Positions 45,056-56,635 of a stretch of 64,000 nucleotides of DNA are shown in pieces. The notes under the pieces were generated by a model. That model ran no database searches. It saw only the letters and a list, made by a program, of their open reading frames with translations, and was not told the origin of the DNA. Within the stretch, counting starts at the first letter, position 1. Each line of letters opens with the position of its first letter. The position numbers and the translations under genes are program-made. This DNA comes from Derxia gummosa DSM 723 (GTDB lineage Bacteria; Pseudomonadota; Gammaproteobacteria; Burkholderiales; Burkholderiaceae_E). The DNA lies in assembly GCF_000482785.1 (NCBI RefSeq), contig NZ_KI519499.1, positions 581,776 through 645,775 on the forward strand. The letters are read 5' to 3'.

Positions 45056-46204
45056 TTATTCGGTCGCGACCGCGACCACCGCGCCGTCGGCTGTCTGCAC
45101 GACAAAGCCGCGCGCCGCCGGTTCGAGCGAGACGGGCGCCATGCGGATGGCACTGCCGTCGGTGGCGAGACGGCCGATCAGGTTGCCGGTCTCGCGGTCG
45201 AAGAAATGCAGATAGCCGCGGTAATCGCCCGCGACGACGGTGCGGCCCCAGGACAGCGGCGCCGCGAGGTCGCGGAACTTGAGCTTGTCGTTGGTCCACA
45301 GGAGGGTGCCGGTATCGCGTGCAAAGGCTTGCACGACGGCCTGCTCGCTCACGCCGTACACGCGGCGCACATCGGCCGCCGGGCCGGCGCCGGCCGAGAA
45401 GTCACGCACCCAGATGGTCTGGCCGGTCGCGCCGTTGAGGCAGCCGATGCGGCCCTGGTAGGTCGCCGCGCAGACCTCGCTGCCTTCGACCACCGGCGTG
45501 CCGACCACGTCCACCACGCGCTCAAGCTCGGTCGTGCCCTTGGCTTGGGCCACGGCCACGTCGAACACGACCTGGCCGTTGGCGACCTTCACGCCCAGCA
45601 GCCGCCCGCCCGGGAAGGCCGCGAGCAGCACATCGCCCGCGAGCACCATGCCCGAGGGCACGCGCAGCGTGAGCGGCGGCACCGGGCGGATCAGCGACCA
45701 CTTGCGCTCGCCGGTGGCGAGGTCGAGGCCGTAGAGGCGCGAGTCGGACGAGCGCACGACGGCCATGCCATTGGCCACCGCCGGCACGCCGATCAGCTCG
45801 GCCGGCACGCGCGCCTTCCAGAGCTGCTTGCCGGTATCGAGCGCGAAGGCCGCGACCTGGCCGTCCGGACCGCCGACGACCGCCGTGGCCGCATCCGTGC
45901 CCACGCCCGCCGACACCTTGAAGCCGGTCTCGACGCGCCAGCGCTCGCGACCGGTCGCGGCATCGAGCCGCGCGAGCCGGCCCTTGGTGGACGCCGCCAG
46001 CACCGTGCCGTCCACCAGCGCCGGCGCGAGTGCCCAGGGGCCGTCCTCGCCGAGCTTGGCGGTCCAGAGCGTGCGCGCGGCGACGCTCGATTCGATCGGC
46101 TTGAGATCGGCCGGCACGCGCTGCGGCGTCGAACCGCAGGCCGCGAGGCCGATCGCAACGGCGAGCGCGAACGCGCCCGCGCGAAGAGAAGCGAGGCGAG
46201 CCAT
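45056..46204 (-). CDS. bamB: Outer-membrane assembly lipoprotein BamB
   Basis: A 382-residue beta-propeller lipoprotein of the BAM complex. The lipobox LAACGS puts the lipidated Cys at residue 23. The mature part has repeated PQQ-like blades (TAATGRERWRVETGFKVSAG, GQTIWVRDFS, DRETGNLIGRLATD). The ATG at 46204 lies one base after the yfgM stop, so translation is coupled. Longer in-frame starts lie inside yfgM. One copy of the TGCAA-N4-TTGCA word lies at 45320. Confidence 0.95.
   Translation of the reverse strand: MARLASLRAGAFALAVAIGLAACGSTPQRVPADLKPIESSVAARTLWTAKLGEDGPWALAPALVDGTVLAASTKGRLARLDAATGRERWRVETGFKVSAGVGTDAATAVVGGPDGQVAAFALDTGKQLWKARVPAELIGVPAVANGMAVVRSSDSRLYGLDLATGERKWSLIRPVPPLTLRVPSGMVLAGDVLLAAFPGGRLLGVKVANGQVVFDVAVAQAKGTTELERVVDVVGTPVVEGSEVCAATYQGRIGCLNGATGQTIWVRDFSAGAGPAADVRRVYGVSEQAVVQAFARDTGTLLWTNDKLKFRDLAAPLSWGRTVVAGDYRGYLHFFDRETGNLIGRLATDGSAIRMAPVSLEPAARGFVVQTADGAVVAVATE
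45320..45333. repeat. TGCAA-N4-TTGCA palindrome, copy 6 (in bamB)
   Basis: The site reads TGCAAAGGCTTGCA. On the gene strand it is decoded GTG CAA GCC TTT GCA (Val-Gln-Ala-Phe-Ala), again in the phase nTG CAA nnn nTT GCA. Confidence 0.8.
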
Positions 46205-46205
46205 C

Positions 46206-46847
46206 TCAGCCCTCCCCGAGCGCGTCGCGCTTGATCTCGATGATCTGGCGCAGGCCCTGGTTCTCGCGCTTGACCGCGAGCTTGTCGAGCGCCTCGACAT
46301 AGGCCTTGCGCGCCTCGGCCTTGTTGCCCTGGGCCGCGAGCACGTCGCCGCGACGGTCGGCCGCGAGCGCCTCGAAGGCCGCCGGCATGCCGGTGGATAC
46401 CGCCTTGAGCGCCGCGTCGTAGTCCTTCTGGTCGAGCAGCACGCCGGACAGGCGCAGGCGCGCCATCGCTGCGAATTCTTCGAGCTTGGCGTTGGCGATC
46501 ACCCATTCGTAATGCGCCTGGGCGCCCTTGGCGTCGCCGCCGGCCAGCTCGGCCTTGGCCGCGACCAGCGCGCCCATGGCGGCATAGGCCGTGCCCTTGT
46601 AGTCGGCCGCGAGCGTGCCCGCGAGGCGCTTCACATCGTCGGCCTTGGCGGCCTGGGCAGCCTGCTGGAGCTCGTCATAGACGAGTGCCGCCGCATTGGC
46701 TTTCTTCTGCTGCCACGCCTGCCAGCCCTGCCAGCCGCCAAAGGCGGCAGCCACGACCACCGCTCCCGCCGCGATCGCCTTGCCCCAGGTCTGGAACCAC
46801 GCCTTCAGCGCTTCGAGCTGTTCCTGCTCTTGATGGTCGTATGCCAT
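46206..46847 (-). CDS. yfgM: YfgM/ancillary SecYEG translocon TPR protein
   Basis: A 213-residue single-span inner-membrane protein. The cytoplasmic N-terminus (AYDHQEQEQLEALKAWFQTW) is followed by a membrane helix (AIAAGAVVVAAAFGGWQGW, about 24-42) and tetratricopeptide helices in the periplasm. YfgM interacts with SecYEG and PpiD and helps hand over outer-membrane proteins. It lies between hisS and bamB, the conserved order. Confidence 0.9.
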   Translation of the reverse strand: MAYDHQEQEQLEALKAWFQTWGKAIAAGAVVVAAAFGGWQGWQAWQQKKANAAALVYDELQQAAQAAKADDVKRLAGTLAADYKGTAYAAMGALVAAKAELAGGDAKGAQAHYEWVIANAKLEEFAAMARLRLSGVLLDQKDYDAALKAVSTGMPAAFEALAADRRGDVLAAQGNKAEARKAYVEALDKLAVKRENQGLRQIIEIKRDALGEG

Positions 46848-46912
46848 GCGTATTCGTTGCTTGGTTGATGTGATGCGGGCACCAGCCCGCCGTCTTCAAA
46901 TGCGCGTCGCGC

Positions 46913-48223
46913 TCAGTCCTCGTCACCGCCGTTGCCGAAGCCGAAGACTTCGAGCAGCCTCAGCGGCAGGTGCGACACCGGCATGCGCTCCTGGCTGCCC
47001 GCGCCGTCGCCGGTTTCGTCGCGCAGATGCTTGAGCGTGACCTCGTTCTTCGAGACCTCGTCCTCGCCGAGGATGACGGCGAAGGCCGCGCCCGAGGCGT
47101 CGGCCTTCTTCATCTGCGACTTGAAGCCGCCCTCGCCCGCATGCACCAGCACCTCGATGCCCTGGTCACGCAGCAGCTCGGCCACCTGCATGCCGAGCTG
47201 GAGCGCGCCTTCGCCCGCGTGGACGACGTACACATCGACGCCTTCCTTGGGATCGACGTCGCCCTCGCGCAGCAGTTCGAGGATGCGCTCGACGCCCATC
47301 GCGAAGCCGCAGGCCGGCGTCGGCTTGCCGCCGAGCAGCTCGAACAGGCCGTCATAGCGGCCGCCGCCGCAGATCGTGCCCTGCGAGCCGAGCCGCGTCG
47401 TGACCCACTCGAACACGGTGAGGTTGTAGTAGTCGAGGCCGCGCACCAGACGCGGATTCACCTCGTACTGGATGCCGCGCATCTTGAGCAGGCGCTTGAG
47501 CTGCTCGAAATGCGCGCGCGATTCGGCGCCGAGGTAGTCGATGAGCTTGGGCGCGGCATTGGCCACGTCCTGCATCGCCGGGTTCTTGGAGTCGAGCACG
47601 CGCAGCGGATTGCTGTGCAGACGGCGCTTGCCGTCCTCGTCGAGCACATCGGCGTGGGCTTCGAGGTGGGCGATCAGGTCGGCGCGATGGCGCGCGCGCT
47701 CCTCGGCGTTGCCGAGCGAGTTGATCTGAAGCTGGACGTCGCGGATGTCGAGCTCTTCCCACAGCCGCGCGCACATGTAGATCAGTTCGGCATCCACATC
47801 CGGCCCGGCGAAGCCGAGCGCCTCGCAGCCGACCTGGTGGAACTGGCGATAGCGGCCGCGCTGCGGACGCTCGTGGCGGAACATCGGGCCGGTGTACCAG
47901 AGCCGCTTGCCGCCGTCGTAGGTGAGGTTGTGCTCGATCGCCGCGCGGCAGGCCGAGGCCGTGCCCTCGGGGCGCATCGACAGCGCCTCGCCGTTGAGCG
48001 CGTCGGTGAAGCTGTACATCTCCTTCTCGACGATGTCGGTGTGCTCGCCGACACCGCGCTTGAACAGCGGCGTGTATTCGAGGATGGGCGTGCGCAGCTG
48101 GCGGTAGCCGTAGGCGCGCATGAGGCCGCGCACCGTGTCCTCGAAGTAGTCCCACAGCGGCGCGTCCTTCGGGAGGATGTCGTTCATCCCCTTGACGGCG
48201 CCGAGCTTCTCGATCTTGGCCAT
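46913..48223 (-). CDS. hisS: Histidyl-tRNA synthetase
   Basis: A 436-residue class II synthetase. The start [20 protein letters not shown], motif 2 around [33 protein letters not shown] and motif 3 [13 protein letters not shown] are all present. The C-terminal anticodon-binding domain begins about residue 340. The paralogue HisZ in this window lacks these catalytic features. Confidence 0.97.
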   Translation of the reverse strand: MAKIEKLGAVKGMNDILPKDAPLWDYFEDTVRGLMRAYGYRQLRTPILEYTPLFKRGVGEHTDIVEKEMYSFTDALNGEALSMRPEGTASACRAAIEHNLTYDGGKRLWYTGPMFRHERPQRGRYRQFHQVGCEALGFAGPDVDAELIYMCARLWEELDIRDVQLQINSLGNAEERARHRADLIAHLEAHADVLDEDGKRRLHSNPLRVLDSKNPAMQDVANAAPKLIDYLGAESRAHFEQLKRLLKMRGIQYEVNPRLVRGLDYYNLTVFEWVTTRLGSQGTICGGGRYDGLFELLGGKPTPACGFAMGVERILELLREGDVDPKEGVDVYVVHAGEGALQLGMQVAELLRDQGIEVLVHAGEGGFKSQMKKADASGAAFAVILGEDEVSKNEVTLKHLRDETGDGAGSQERMPVSHLPLRLLEVFGFGNGGDED

Positions 48224-48360
48224 GTGTTTGTTCTTTCGTGAACGGCCCGCAAGCCGGTCACGGCCGCGGGCGCGGAGGCGTCAGGCGTGCTGGCCGCCGT
48301 GTCGGGGGGCGTCGGCGATCGCGCTGGCGGGCGCGATCGTGCGGCGGGCGTTCAAGTCGC

Positions 48361-49674
48361 TCATGCGCCCGCTCCCGCGTCGGCCGCCGCGAGCGTGCTG
48401 CCCGGCGCCGGATAGCGCCGCGCGACATAGCTCTCGACGATGGCCTGGAATTCCTCGGCGATGCGCTCGCCCTTGAGCGTGACACTGCGCTCGCCATCGA
48501 CGAACACCGGCGCCACCGGGTCCTCGCCCGAGCCCGGCAGCGAGATGCCGATGTCGGCATGCTTGCTTTCGCCCGGCCCGTTGACGACGCAGCCCATGAC
48601 CGCGACATGCATGTTCTCGACGCCCGGATGGCGCAGCTTCCACACCGGCATCTGCTCGCGCAGGAAGCGCTGGATGCTGTCGGCCAGCTCCTGGAAGAAG
48701 GTGCTCGTGGTGCGGCCGCAGCCCGGACAGGCGATGACCAGCGGCGCGAAGGCGCGCAGGCCCATCGTCTGGAGCAGCTCCTGCGCCACCACCACTTCCT
48801 TCGTGCGGTCGCCGCCCGGCTCGGGCGTGAGCGAGATGCGGATCGTGTCGCCGATGCCTTCCTGCAGCAGCACGCCGATCGCCGCGCTCGACGCGACGAT
48901 GCCCTTGCTGCCCATGCCGGCCTCGGTCAGGCCGAGGTGCAGCGGGTAGTCGCAGCGCTGCGCGAGCATGCGGTAGACGGTAATGAGGTCCTGCACGCCG
49001 CTCACCTTGGCGCTCAGCACGATGCGGTCGCCGCCCAGGCCGATCTCCTCGGCGCGCCGGGCGTTCTCGATGGCCGAGGTGACGAGCGCCTCGTGCATCA
49101 CCGACTGGGCGTCCCAGGGCTCGGCGCGATTCGAGTTCTCATCCATCAGGCGGGCCATGACCTCGGGATCGAGCGAGCCCCAGTTCACGCCGATGCGCAC
49201 CGGCTTGTCGTACTTGCAGGCGGTCTCGACCATCGCGGCGAAGCGTTCGTCGCGGCGCTCGCCCCGGCCGACGTTGCCCGGATTGATGCGGTACTTCGAC
49301 AGCGCCTCGGCGCAGGCCGGATGGTCGGTGAGCAGCTTGTGGCCGTTGAAATGGAAGTCGCCCACCAGCGGCACGTCGATGCCCATGCGGTCGAGCTGCT
49401 CACGGATGTGCGGCACGGCGGCGGCGGCCTCGGGCGTGTTGACCGTGATGCGCACCACCTCGGAGCCGGCCTGGGCCAGCGCCTTGATCTGGATGGCGGT
49501 GCCGATGGCGTCGGCCGTGTCGGTGTTGGTCATCGACTGGACCATGACCGGCGCGCCACCGCCCACCGTCACCACGCGCTCGCCCCAGCGCACCTCGACG
49601 CGACGGGACGCGCGCCGCGCGGCGGGGCCGTGGCGCAGGGGAAGAGAGGCGTAAGCCGGATCGCGCGAATTCAT
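48361..49674 (-). CDS. ispG: 4-hydroxy-3-methylbut-2-enyl-diphosphate synthase (IspG)
   Basis: A 437-residue [4Fe-4S] enzyme making HMBPP in the MEP isoprenoid pathway. The TIM-barrel part carries [13 protein letters not shown], and the iron-sulfur cysteines are in CPGCGRT and in [10 protein letters not shown]. The length with its insert fits bacterial IspG. The 137 bp between it and hisS (48224-48360) show no further feature. Its ATG overlaps the rodZ stop by four bases. Confidence 0.97.
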   Translation of the reverse strand: MNSRDPAYASLPLRHGPAARRASRRVEVRWGERVVTVGGGAPVMVQSMTNTDTADAIGTAIQIKALAQAGSEVVRITVNTPEAAAAVPHIREQLDRMGIDVPLVGDFHFNGHKLLTDHPACAEALSKYRINPGNVGRGERRDERFAAMVETACKYDKPVRIGVNWGSLDPEVMARLMDENSNRAEPWDAQSVMHEALVTSAIENARRAEEIGLGGDRIVLSAKVSGVQDLITVYRMLAQRCDYPLHLGLTEAGMGSKGIVASSAAIGVLLQEGIGDTIRISLTPEPGGDRTKEVVVAQELLQTMGLRAFAPLVIACPGCGRTTSTFFQELADSIQRFLREQMPVWKLRHPGVENMHVAVMGCVVNGPGESKHADIGISLPGSGEDPVAPVFVDGERSVTLKGERIAEEFQAIVESYVARRYPAPGSTLAAADAGAGA

Positions 49675-50900
49675 TGCTTGTTCTCGGGCGGATAGGTGAA
49701 GCGGGCAACGTTGCCGCTGCTGAACGGCGCCAGCTCGACCGCGCGGCCATCGACCGCGAAGCGCGTGCCCGGCACGTTGCCGATGATGATGCGGAACGGC
49801 GGCTTGCCCTCGGAGGTGACGCTGCCGCCGGCCGGCGTGACGCCGGTGGAGATGATCTTGCCGCTCGCGTCGCGGATCTCGATCCAGGTCTCGCGCTCGA
49901 AGTCGAGCTTGAGACGGGAGTTGCCGGGCGCGGGTTGAGTCTGGACAGGGGCTGGCGCCGGCGCGGCAGGCTGGGATGCGGCCGGGGCCGCGCCGACGGA
50001 AGCAGCCTGGGCAGGCGCCGTTGCCGGAGCGGCAGCGGTTGCGGGCGTACCCGCCGCCGTACTAGCGCTGCGAGGAGCGCCAGCCGACGTTGCCCCGGCC
50101 TGGGTCGGCACTGGCTGCGTGGGCAACAAGGGCACAGGCGCCGCAAGCTGGCCCGTCGCGCCAGTCGGCGCAGCCGGAGTCGGGGCGACCGGCTGCGTTA
50201 CCGGCGCGGACTGGTTGCCCTCGACCGGCGGCATGGCCGCGCCCGCTGCCTCGCCGGACGGCAGCGGCTGCGCGCTCGCAGCCGGCGCCGTAGCACCGAC
50301 TGTCGGGGCACCCGCCGTCGACGCAGGGTCAACGTCCGCCACCGGCGCAACCGGCCGCGGTTCGGCCGCATGCTCCCGTGCGGCGATCCAGCCGGCCAGA
50401 TCCAGCTTCGGCAGCAGCACGGCCGCGCCGATCAGCAACAGCGCACCCGCGCCAGCACCGATCCACCAGCCAAAGCCGCTGAAATTTCGCCCGCCCGCGC
50501 TTACCGGCCGACCGACGCTCGCCACGCCCGTGAGCTGACCCGGCGTCACCTCGATGCGCGGCAGCTCGGCCAGCAGCGGCGCGGCATCGATCTCGACCGC
50601 CTTCGCATAGGCGCGCACGAAGCCGCGCAGGATTGCCGGCGTCGGGAAATCACCCCAACGGCCAGCCTCGATCGCCTCGACCTGACGCGCGCCCACCTTG
50701 ATGCGCTGACCGATCTGCTCGACCGACATTCCCTGCGCCTGACGCGCCCGCGCCAGGATTGCGCCTGCGTGCCCGGCAGGCGCCGCCGCTTCGGCCTGGG
50801 AGACGGGAGGCCGGGCCTGCGTGCCGCTCTCGACCGATCCACCCTCAACTGGACGGGTATCGACATCGAGCGCGCGATCGTTGCCGGAAGGCTCACTCAT
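49671..50900 (-). CDS. rodZ: Cytoskeletal membrane protein RodZ
   Basis: A 409-residue protein. An N-terminal disordered stretch is followed by a cytoplasmic helix-turn-helix (about 46-112: [20 protein letters not shown]), one membrane helix (about 145-165), a long Ala/Pro/Thr-rich periplasmic linker and a C-terminal beta domain (about 325-405, [16 protein letters not shown]). RodZ links MreB to the elongasome. The linker is unusually repetitive. The position between pilW and ispG is the typical one. Confidence 0.9.
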   Translation of the reverse strand: MSEPSGNDRALDVDTRPVEGGSVESGTQARPPVSQAEAAAPAGHAGAILARARQAQGMSVEQIGQRIKVGARQVEAIEAGRWGDFPTPAILRGFVRAYAKAVEIDAAPLLAELPRIEVTPGQLTGVASVGRPVSAGGRNFSGFGWWIGAGAGALLLIGAAVLLPKLDLAGWIAAREHAAEPRPVAPVADVDPASTAGAPTVGATAPAASAQPLPSGEAAGAAMPPVEGNQSAPVTQPVAPTPAAPTGATGQLAAPVPLLPTQPVPTQAGATSAGAPRSASTAAGTPATAAAPATAPAQAASVGAAPAASQPAAPAPAPVQTQPAPGNSRLKLDFERETWIEIRDASGKIISTGVTPAGGSVTSEGKPPFRIIIGNVPGTRFAVDGRAVELAPFSSGNVARFTYPPENKQ

Positions 50901-51696
50901 TGAAATCGCCTCGCTGAAAGGCCGCGTACTCGCGCGACTCGGGGAACTGGCGGCGCAGCTGCGTCAGCGCCAGCACCTCGGCATCGCGGTCGCCGCGCGC
51001 ATGCTCGATGCGCACTTCGAGCCACAGCGATTCGGCCGTCGGCGTGATCTGCCGGTTCAGCCGCTGGGCGTAGAAGCGCGCGCGTTCGAGATCGCCGAGG
51101 CGCAGATAGGTACGCGAGAGATGGAACATCGTCGTCGGATTGCCCGGCTCGCTGTCGAAGGAGCGTTGCAGGTAGTTGCGGGCGAGCGGGTAGTCGCCGA
51201 GGCGGTAGGCGCAGATGCCTGCGCTGCGCGCCGGGACCGACGGCGTCGGATAGAGCGGGTTCTTGAGCGCCGCGTCGAAGTAGGGCAGCGACTGCTTCTC
51301 GCGGCCGTTGCGGCACAGGAACCAGCCGTAGTTCGTGTTGACCGACGAATCGTTGGGCGCGAGCCGCAGCGCGCGCGAGAAGTTTTCCTCGGCCTTTTCG
51401 CGCTCGCCGATCGCCATGTAGACCAGGCCGTAGAGGTTGTAGGCCTCTGGATAGCTGGGGTCGGCGCTGACGGCGTTCTTCAGCTCCTGGAGCGCGACCT
51501 CGAACTTGTTCTCGGTGTAGTAGTTGGCCGCCAGTTCGACGCGGATCTGGGCGCGCTTGCGCGCCTCGGCCGGCTTGCCCTGACCGACGATCTCTTCCGA
51601 ATCGATGTCGGTCGTGCGTTCGACGGGCGCCGAGCGCTGGGTGACGCAGGCGGAAAGCAGCAACAGCAGGGCAAGCGCAGCGCCGACGTAGCGCAT
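50893..51696 (-). CDS. pilW: PilW/PilF type IV pilus biogenesis lipoprotein
   Basis: A 267-residue outer-membrane lipoprotein with lipobox LLLLSAC (Cys 17) and six tetratricopeptide repeats (ELAANYYTENKFEVALQEL, AYNLYGLVYMAIGEREKAEE and so on). The protein is needed for secretin multimerisation (PilQ) in type IV piliation. The gene overlaps the start of rodZ by eight bases and follows rlmN, the conserved order even in species without pili, so piliation here is not assured. Confidence 0.9.
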   Translation of the reverse strand: MRYVGAALALLLLLSACVTQRSAPVERTTDIDSEEIVGQGKPAEARKRAQIRVELAANYYTENKFEVALQELKNAVSADPSYPEAYNLYGLVYMAIGEREKAEENFSRALRLAPNDSSVNTNYGWFLCRNGREKQSLPYFDAALKNPLYPTPSVPARSAGICAYRLGDYPLARNYLQRSFDSEPGNPTTMFHLSRTYLRLGDLERARFYAQRLNRQITPTAESLWLEVRIEHARGDRDAEVLALTQLRRQFPESREYAAFQRGDFNE

Positions 51697-51708
51697 GGAC
51701 GGTTCCTG

Positions 51709-52860
<1,152 letters not shown>

Positions 52861-52882
52861 TCCGTGTGCGCCCGTGTGTTGC

Positions 52883-53308
52883 TTAACGCGAGTAGACGTT
52901 GAGCGCCGGGAAGAAGTAGGCGATCTCGACGGCGGCGGTTTCGGGCGCGTCGGAGCCGTGGACGGCGTTGGCGTCGATGCTCTCGGCGAAGTCGGCGCGG
53001 ATGGTGCCGGGGGCAGCCTTCTTCGGGTCGGTCGCGCCCATCAGGTCACGGTTCTTGAGGATGGCGCCTTCGCCTTCGAGCACTTGCACGAACACCGGGC
53101 CCGAGATCATGAACGTGACCAGGTCGTTGAAGAAGGGGCGTTCCTTGTGCACGGCGTAGAAGCCTTCAGCTTCGGCGCGCGACAGTTGCGTGAGGCGCGC
53201 GGCAACGACCTTCAGGCCGGCGTCTTCGAAGCGGGTGATGATCTTGCCGATCACGTTCTTCGCGACTGCGTCGGGCTTGATGATCGAGAGGGTGCGTTCA
53301 ATCGCCAT
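52883..53308 (-). CDS. ndk: Nucleoside diphosphate kinase
   Basis: A 141-residue kinase exchanging phosphate between NDPs and NTPs. The start [20 protein letters not shown] and [12 protein letters not shown], with the phosphorylated His at residue 117, are diagnostic. It opens the leftward ndk-rlmN-pilW-rodZ-ispG-hisS series. The upstream 53309-53574 gap should hold its promoter and that of the divergent membrane-protein gene, but no consensus boxes stand out. Confidence 0.97.
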   Translation of the reverse strand: MAIERTLSIIKPDAVAKNVIGKIITRFEDAGLKVVAARLTQLSRAEAEGFYAVHKERPFFNDLVTFMISGPVFVQVLEGEGAILKNRDLMGATDPKKAAPGTIRADFAESIDANAVHGSDAPETAAVEIAYFFPALNVYSR

Positions 53309-53564
53309 TTACTGGACTCCGGAGACGTACGACGGGTACGTGGTTGAATGATTCTGGAAGCGCTGGCCCTGCTTGAGGCCAAGTCTGCGATTCTAACATG
53401 CGGATTTTGAAAGGATTTTCCCGCCGGCATGACGGTTCCAAGGCAGCCAGCGCGGACTTTCGACGGCAATCGACACCGGCGATACCCGCCGGTCACGCCT
53501 GAAAGTGCCGCACTGATGCAGAATCCGCTTCCAGTGCGCCAGCTATCTTCTGGCTTTCAATCAT

Positions 53565-53570
53565 GGAGGA
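53565..53570 (+). promoter_or_regulatory. Ribosome binding site deciding the 53575 start
   Basis: GGAGGA lies four bases before the ATG at 53575. An ATG at 53563 overlaps this sequence, so it is much less likely to be the start. Confidence 0.75.
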
Positions 53571-53574
53571 CTTG

Positions 53575-54297
53575 ATGATTCGCGGTTCCGACCAACGCAG
53601 CATCTTCGGCGACGACGCCGTCATCGATACCCGCTGGGCCGCACCCAGCGCCGAGCAGCGCCAGCGCGTGCTGCGCAACACCTATGCCCTGCTCGCACTT
53701 TCGATGCTGCCGACCATCGTCGGCGCCTGGGTCGGCCTGAGCTTCAATCTCGGCGGGCTGTTCCGCGGCTGGATGGGCGCGATCGTGTTCATGGCCGTCG
53801 CCTTCGGCTTCTTCTTCGCGATCGAGAAGTACAAGAATTCCAGCGTCGGCGTGGCGCTGCTGCTCGGCTTTACCGGCTTCATGGGCGTGATGCTGAGCGG
53901 CCTGCTGAGCGTGGCGCTGCGGTTCTCGAACGGCCCGCAGATGATCACGATGACGGCGGGTGCCACGGCGATGCTGTTCTTCGTGCTCGCCGGATTCGCC
54001 ACGACCACCAAGCGCGACCTGTCGAACATGGGCAAGTTCCTGACGATCGGCCTCGTGATGCTGCTGGTGGCGATGATCGCCAACCTGTTCTTCCAGGTGC
54101 CGGCCTTCCAGCTCGCGCTGCTGACGATCTCCTTCGCGATCTTCGCGGGCTTCCTGGTGTTCGACCTGAACCGCATCGTGAATGGCGGCGAGACCAACTA
54201 CGTGACGGCCACGCTCGCGGTCTATCTCGATCTGTACAACATGTTCACGAGCCTGCTCCAGCTCGTGATGGCCTTCACCGGCCAGCGCGACGAGTAA
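53575..54297 (+). CDS. Bax inhibitor-1/YccA-family membrane protein
   Basis: A 240-residue protein with seven membrane helices. The LRNTYALLALSMLPTIVGAW start of helix 1 and the family signature FDLNRIVNGGETNYVTATLA near the C-terminus mark the BI-1/YccA (UPF0005) family. E. coli YccA modulates FtsH proteolysis. Here the gene is close to hflKC, but on another transcript, so a shared FtsH link is speculation. The start follows the strong GGAGGA above. Confidence 0.9.
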   Translation: MIRGSDQRSIFGDDAVIDTRWAAPSAEQRQRVLRNTYALLALSMLPTIVGAWVGLSFNLGGLFRGWMGAIVFMAVAFGFFFAIEKYKNSSVGVALLLGFTGFMGVMLSGLLSVALRFSNGPQMITMTAGATAMLFFVLAGFATTTKRDLSNMGKFLTIGLVMLLVAMIANLFFQVPAFQLALLTISFAIFAGFLVFDLNRIVNGGETNYVTATLAVYLDLYNMFTSLLQLVMAFTGQRDE

Positions 54298-54334
54298 GCC
54301 TCGCGGCACCCGCTGCGGCGGGTCGGCGCAAGAC

Positions 54335-54364
54335 AAAAGGCCCGCATCAGCAGCGGGCCTTTTT
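54335..54364. terminator. Bidirectional terminator
   Basis: AAAAGGCCCGC (54335-54345) and GCGGGCCTTTTT (54353-54364) pair over a 7-base loop. T-rich ends on both strands suit the convergent YccA-like gene and rlmD. Confidence 0.85.
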
Positions 54365-54378
54365 CATTGCCGCGCCGC

Positions 54379-55818
54379 TCAGGCCGCCGGCGGCACGAAC
54401 ACCGCCATCGACTCCACATGCGAGGTGTGCGGGAACATGTTCACCACGCCCGCCGCCTCCAGCCTGAAGCCACCCTCGTGCACCAGCACCGCCGCGTCGC
54501 GCGCAAGCGTGGCCGGATTGCAGCTCACATAGACGATGCGCTTCGGCAGCAGCGCGTGGTCGCCGCGCGCGGCCAGCGCCGCGAGCGCCTGCGACACCGC
54601 AAGCGCCCCCTCGCGCGGCGGATCGATGAGCCAGCGGTCGAAATGCCCCCAGCTCGCCACTTCGTCGGCCGTAACCTCGAACAGGTTGCGCGCGGCGAAG
54701 CTCGCATGCTCGATGCCGTTGAAGCGCGCGTTCTCGCCCGCGCGATGCACCAGCGCCTCGCTGCCCTCGATGCCATGCACCGAGCCCGACCGACGCGCAA
54801 GCGGCAGCGTGAAATTGCCGATGCCGCAGAACAGATCGAGCACGCGCTCGCCGGGCTCGGGCCGCAGCAGGCCGAGCGCCTGGCTCACCAGCACGCGGTT
54901 GATGCGATGGTTCACCTGAGTGAAGTCGGTCGGGCGGAACGGCATCGTGATGCCGTACTCGGGCAGCGTGTAGCTGAGCGCGGGCGCCACCTCGGCCGGC
55001 GGATGGAAGGGCCGCACCGTGTCCGGCCCCTTGGGCTGGAGCCAGATCTGCACGCGATGCGCGTCGGCAAAGTCGCGCACGATCCGCTCGTCATCTGCCG
55101 ACAGCGGCTCCAGCACGCGCAGCACCAGCACCGTCACGTCCGCGCCCTGGGCGTACTCGATCTGCGGCAGGCGCTCGCGGATCGACAGCGAGCCGACCAG
55201 TTCGCGCAGCGGCAGCAGCAGGCCGGCGATGTGCGGCGGCAGCACATGGCATTCGGCCATGTCGGCCACATAGCTCGACTTGCGCTCGTGAAAGCCCACC
55301 AGCACGCCACCCTTCTTGGGCACGTAGCGCACCGACAGCCGCGCGCGGAAGCGGTAGCCCCAGTCCGGCCCCTGGATCGGCCGCAGCATCACGCCCGGCC
55401 TGAGCTTGCCGATGTGCGCGAAGTTGTCCTCCAGCACGCGCTGCTTGATCGCGAGCTGGGCGGCCGGGTCAAGGTGCTGCATCGAGCAGCCGCCGCAGGT
55501 GCCGAAATGGGCGCAACGCGGCACGACCCGCGAGGCGCTCGCGCGGATGACCTCGGTAACTTCGGCGAATTCGTAGGTCGGCTTGCGGCGGTAGCTCTTG
55601 TAACGCACACGCTCGCCGGGCAGCGCGCCCTCGATGAACACCACCTTGCCGCCGGACGTGCCGTTCTCGCTCGGTAGGCGGGCGACGCCGCGCGCCTCGA
55701 TGTCGATGGATTCGATGTCGACCACGCCGGGTTCGAGGCGGGGGGTGAGCGGGACGGTCGCGGCAGCGGGTTGGTCGGGAGCCGCATCCTGCGGCGTCGG
55801 GAGATCGGTCACTTCCAT
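54379..55818 (-). CDS. rlmD: 23S rRNA (uracil-1939-C5)-methyltransferase
   Basis: A 479-residue TRAM/SPOUT-unrelated class I methyltransferase with an iron-sulfur cluster. Cluster cysteines are C102, C108 and C111 ([15 protein letters not shown]) plus one near residue 190 (AECHV). The SAM motif is [16 protein letters not shown], and the catalytic cysteine is in [12 protein letters not shown]. The N-terminal 25 residues are an extra low-complexity extension. Its start overlaps the exonuclease gene end by ten bases. Confidence 0.95.
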   Translation of the reverse strand: MEVTDLPTPQDAAPDQPAAATVPLTPRLEPGVVDIESIDIEARGVARLPSENGTSGGKVVFIEGALPGERVRYKSYRRKPTYEFAEVTEVIRASASRVVPRCAHFGTCGGCSMQHLDPAAQLAIKQRVLEDNFAHIGKLRPGVMLRPIQGPDWGYRFRARLSVRYVPKKGGVLVGFHERKSSYVADMAECHVLPPHIAGLLLPLRELVGSLSIRERLPQIEYAQGADVTVLVLRVLEPLSADDERIVRDFADAHRVQIWLQPKGPDTVRPFHPPAEVAPALSYTLPEYGITMPFRPTDFTQVNHRINRVLVSQALGLLRPEPGERVLDLFCGIGNFTLPLARRSGSVHGIEGSEALVHRAGENARFNGIEHASFAARNLFEVTADEVASWGHFDRWLIDPPREGALAVSQALAALAARGDHALLPKRIVYVSCNPATLARDAAVLVHEGGFRLEAAGVVNMFPHTSHVESMAVFVPPAA

Positions 55819-56600
55819 GCTTCGAGGTATTCCTTCCAGTGCTCGCAGCCGGGCTTGGCGGCGAGCGCGCCGAGCGTCTCGCGGGCGAGCGCGATCTCGG
55901 CGTCATAGGCTTCGCGGCCGATCTCGCCGCGCATGAGGCGGAAGCGGCAGTACACGAGCCAGGTGTTCATCACGTCGGTCTCGCAGTACGAGCGGATGCC
56001 GTGCAGGCCACCCGCCAGATAGCTGTCCCAGACCTTGCCGCCGTCCATGCCGAGCTTGCCGGGGAAGCCGCAGAGCTTGGCGAGGTCGTCGAGCGGCGCA
56101 TTGGCCCGGCCGCCGAACATCGCCAGCACGTCCATGAGGTCGAGATGGCGGGTGTGGTAGCGGCTCAGGTAGTTGTTCCACTTGAACTCGCGGTCGTCGT
56201 CGCCCCAGTCCCAGTAGCGCGGGGCCTGGATGCCGTGGACGAGCGCGCGGTAGTGCAGCACCGGCAGGTCGAAGCCGCCGCCGTTCCAGCTCACGAGCTG
56301 GGGCGTGCTGCGTTCGATGAGGTCGAAGAATTCGGCGACGAGCGTGGCCTCGTCGCTGCTTTCGTCGCCGAGCGAGCGCACGCGCAGGCTCTTGTCGGTG
56401 CGCATCACGCAGCTGATCGCGCAGACGCGCTGGACATGGTGGCGCAGGAAGTCGCTGCCGCTCTTCTCGCGCTGCGCCGCGAAGGCGCGTTCGGCGACGG
56501 CGGCATCGTCGCCGTCCCAGCCTTCCTCGCCGGCGTGCAGTCGGCGCAGGCCGTCGCAGTCGGGGATGGTCTCGATGTCGAAGACGAGTATCGGCGTCAT
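55809..56600 (-). CDS. Predicted 3'-5' exonuclease (PolB-type DnaQ-like)
   Basis: A 263-residue DEDD-superfamily nuclease. Motif Exo I is VFDIETIPD (residues 5-13), Exo II is [16 protein letters not shown] (near 108), and an Asp in [10 protein letters not shown] gives the third site. This resembles the family annotated as 3'-5' exonucleases related to DNA polymerase B, sometimes tied to polysaccharide synthesis only by naming. The ATG at 56600 follows GAGAGGCC. It is coupled to rlmD and stands at the position usually held by rpoS after nlpD. Confidence 0.85.
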   Translation of the reverse strand: MTPILVFDIETIPDCDGLRRLHAGEEGWDGDDAAVAERAFAAQREKSGSDFLRHHVQRVCAISCVMRTDKSLRVRSLGDESSDEATLVAEFFDLIERSTPQLVSWNGGGFDLPVLHYRALVHGIQAPRYWDWGDDDREFKWNNYLSRYHTRHLDLMDVLAMFGGRANAPLDDLAKLCGFPGKLGMDGGKVWDSYLAGGLHGIRSYCETDVMNTWLVYCRFRLMRGEIGREAYDAEIALARETLGALAAKPGCEHWKEYLEAWK

Positions 56601-56635
56601 GGCCTCTCCCCTTGCGTGCAGCAACCCGACTGCGC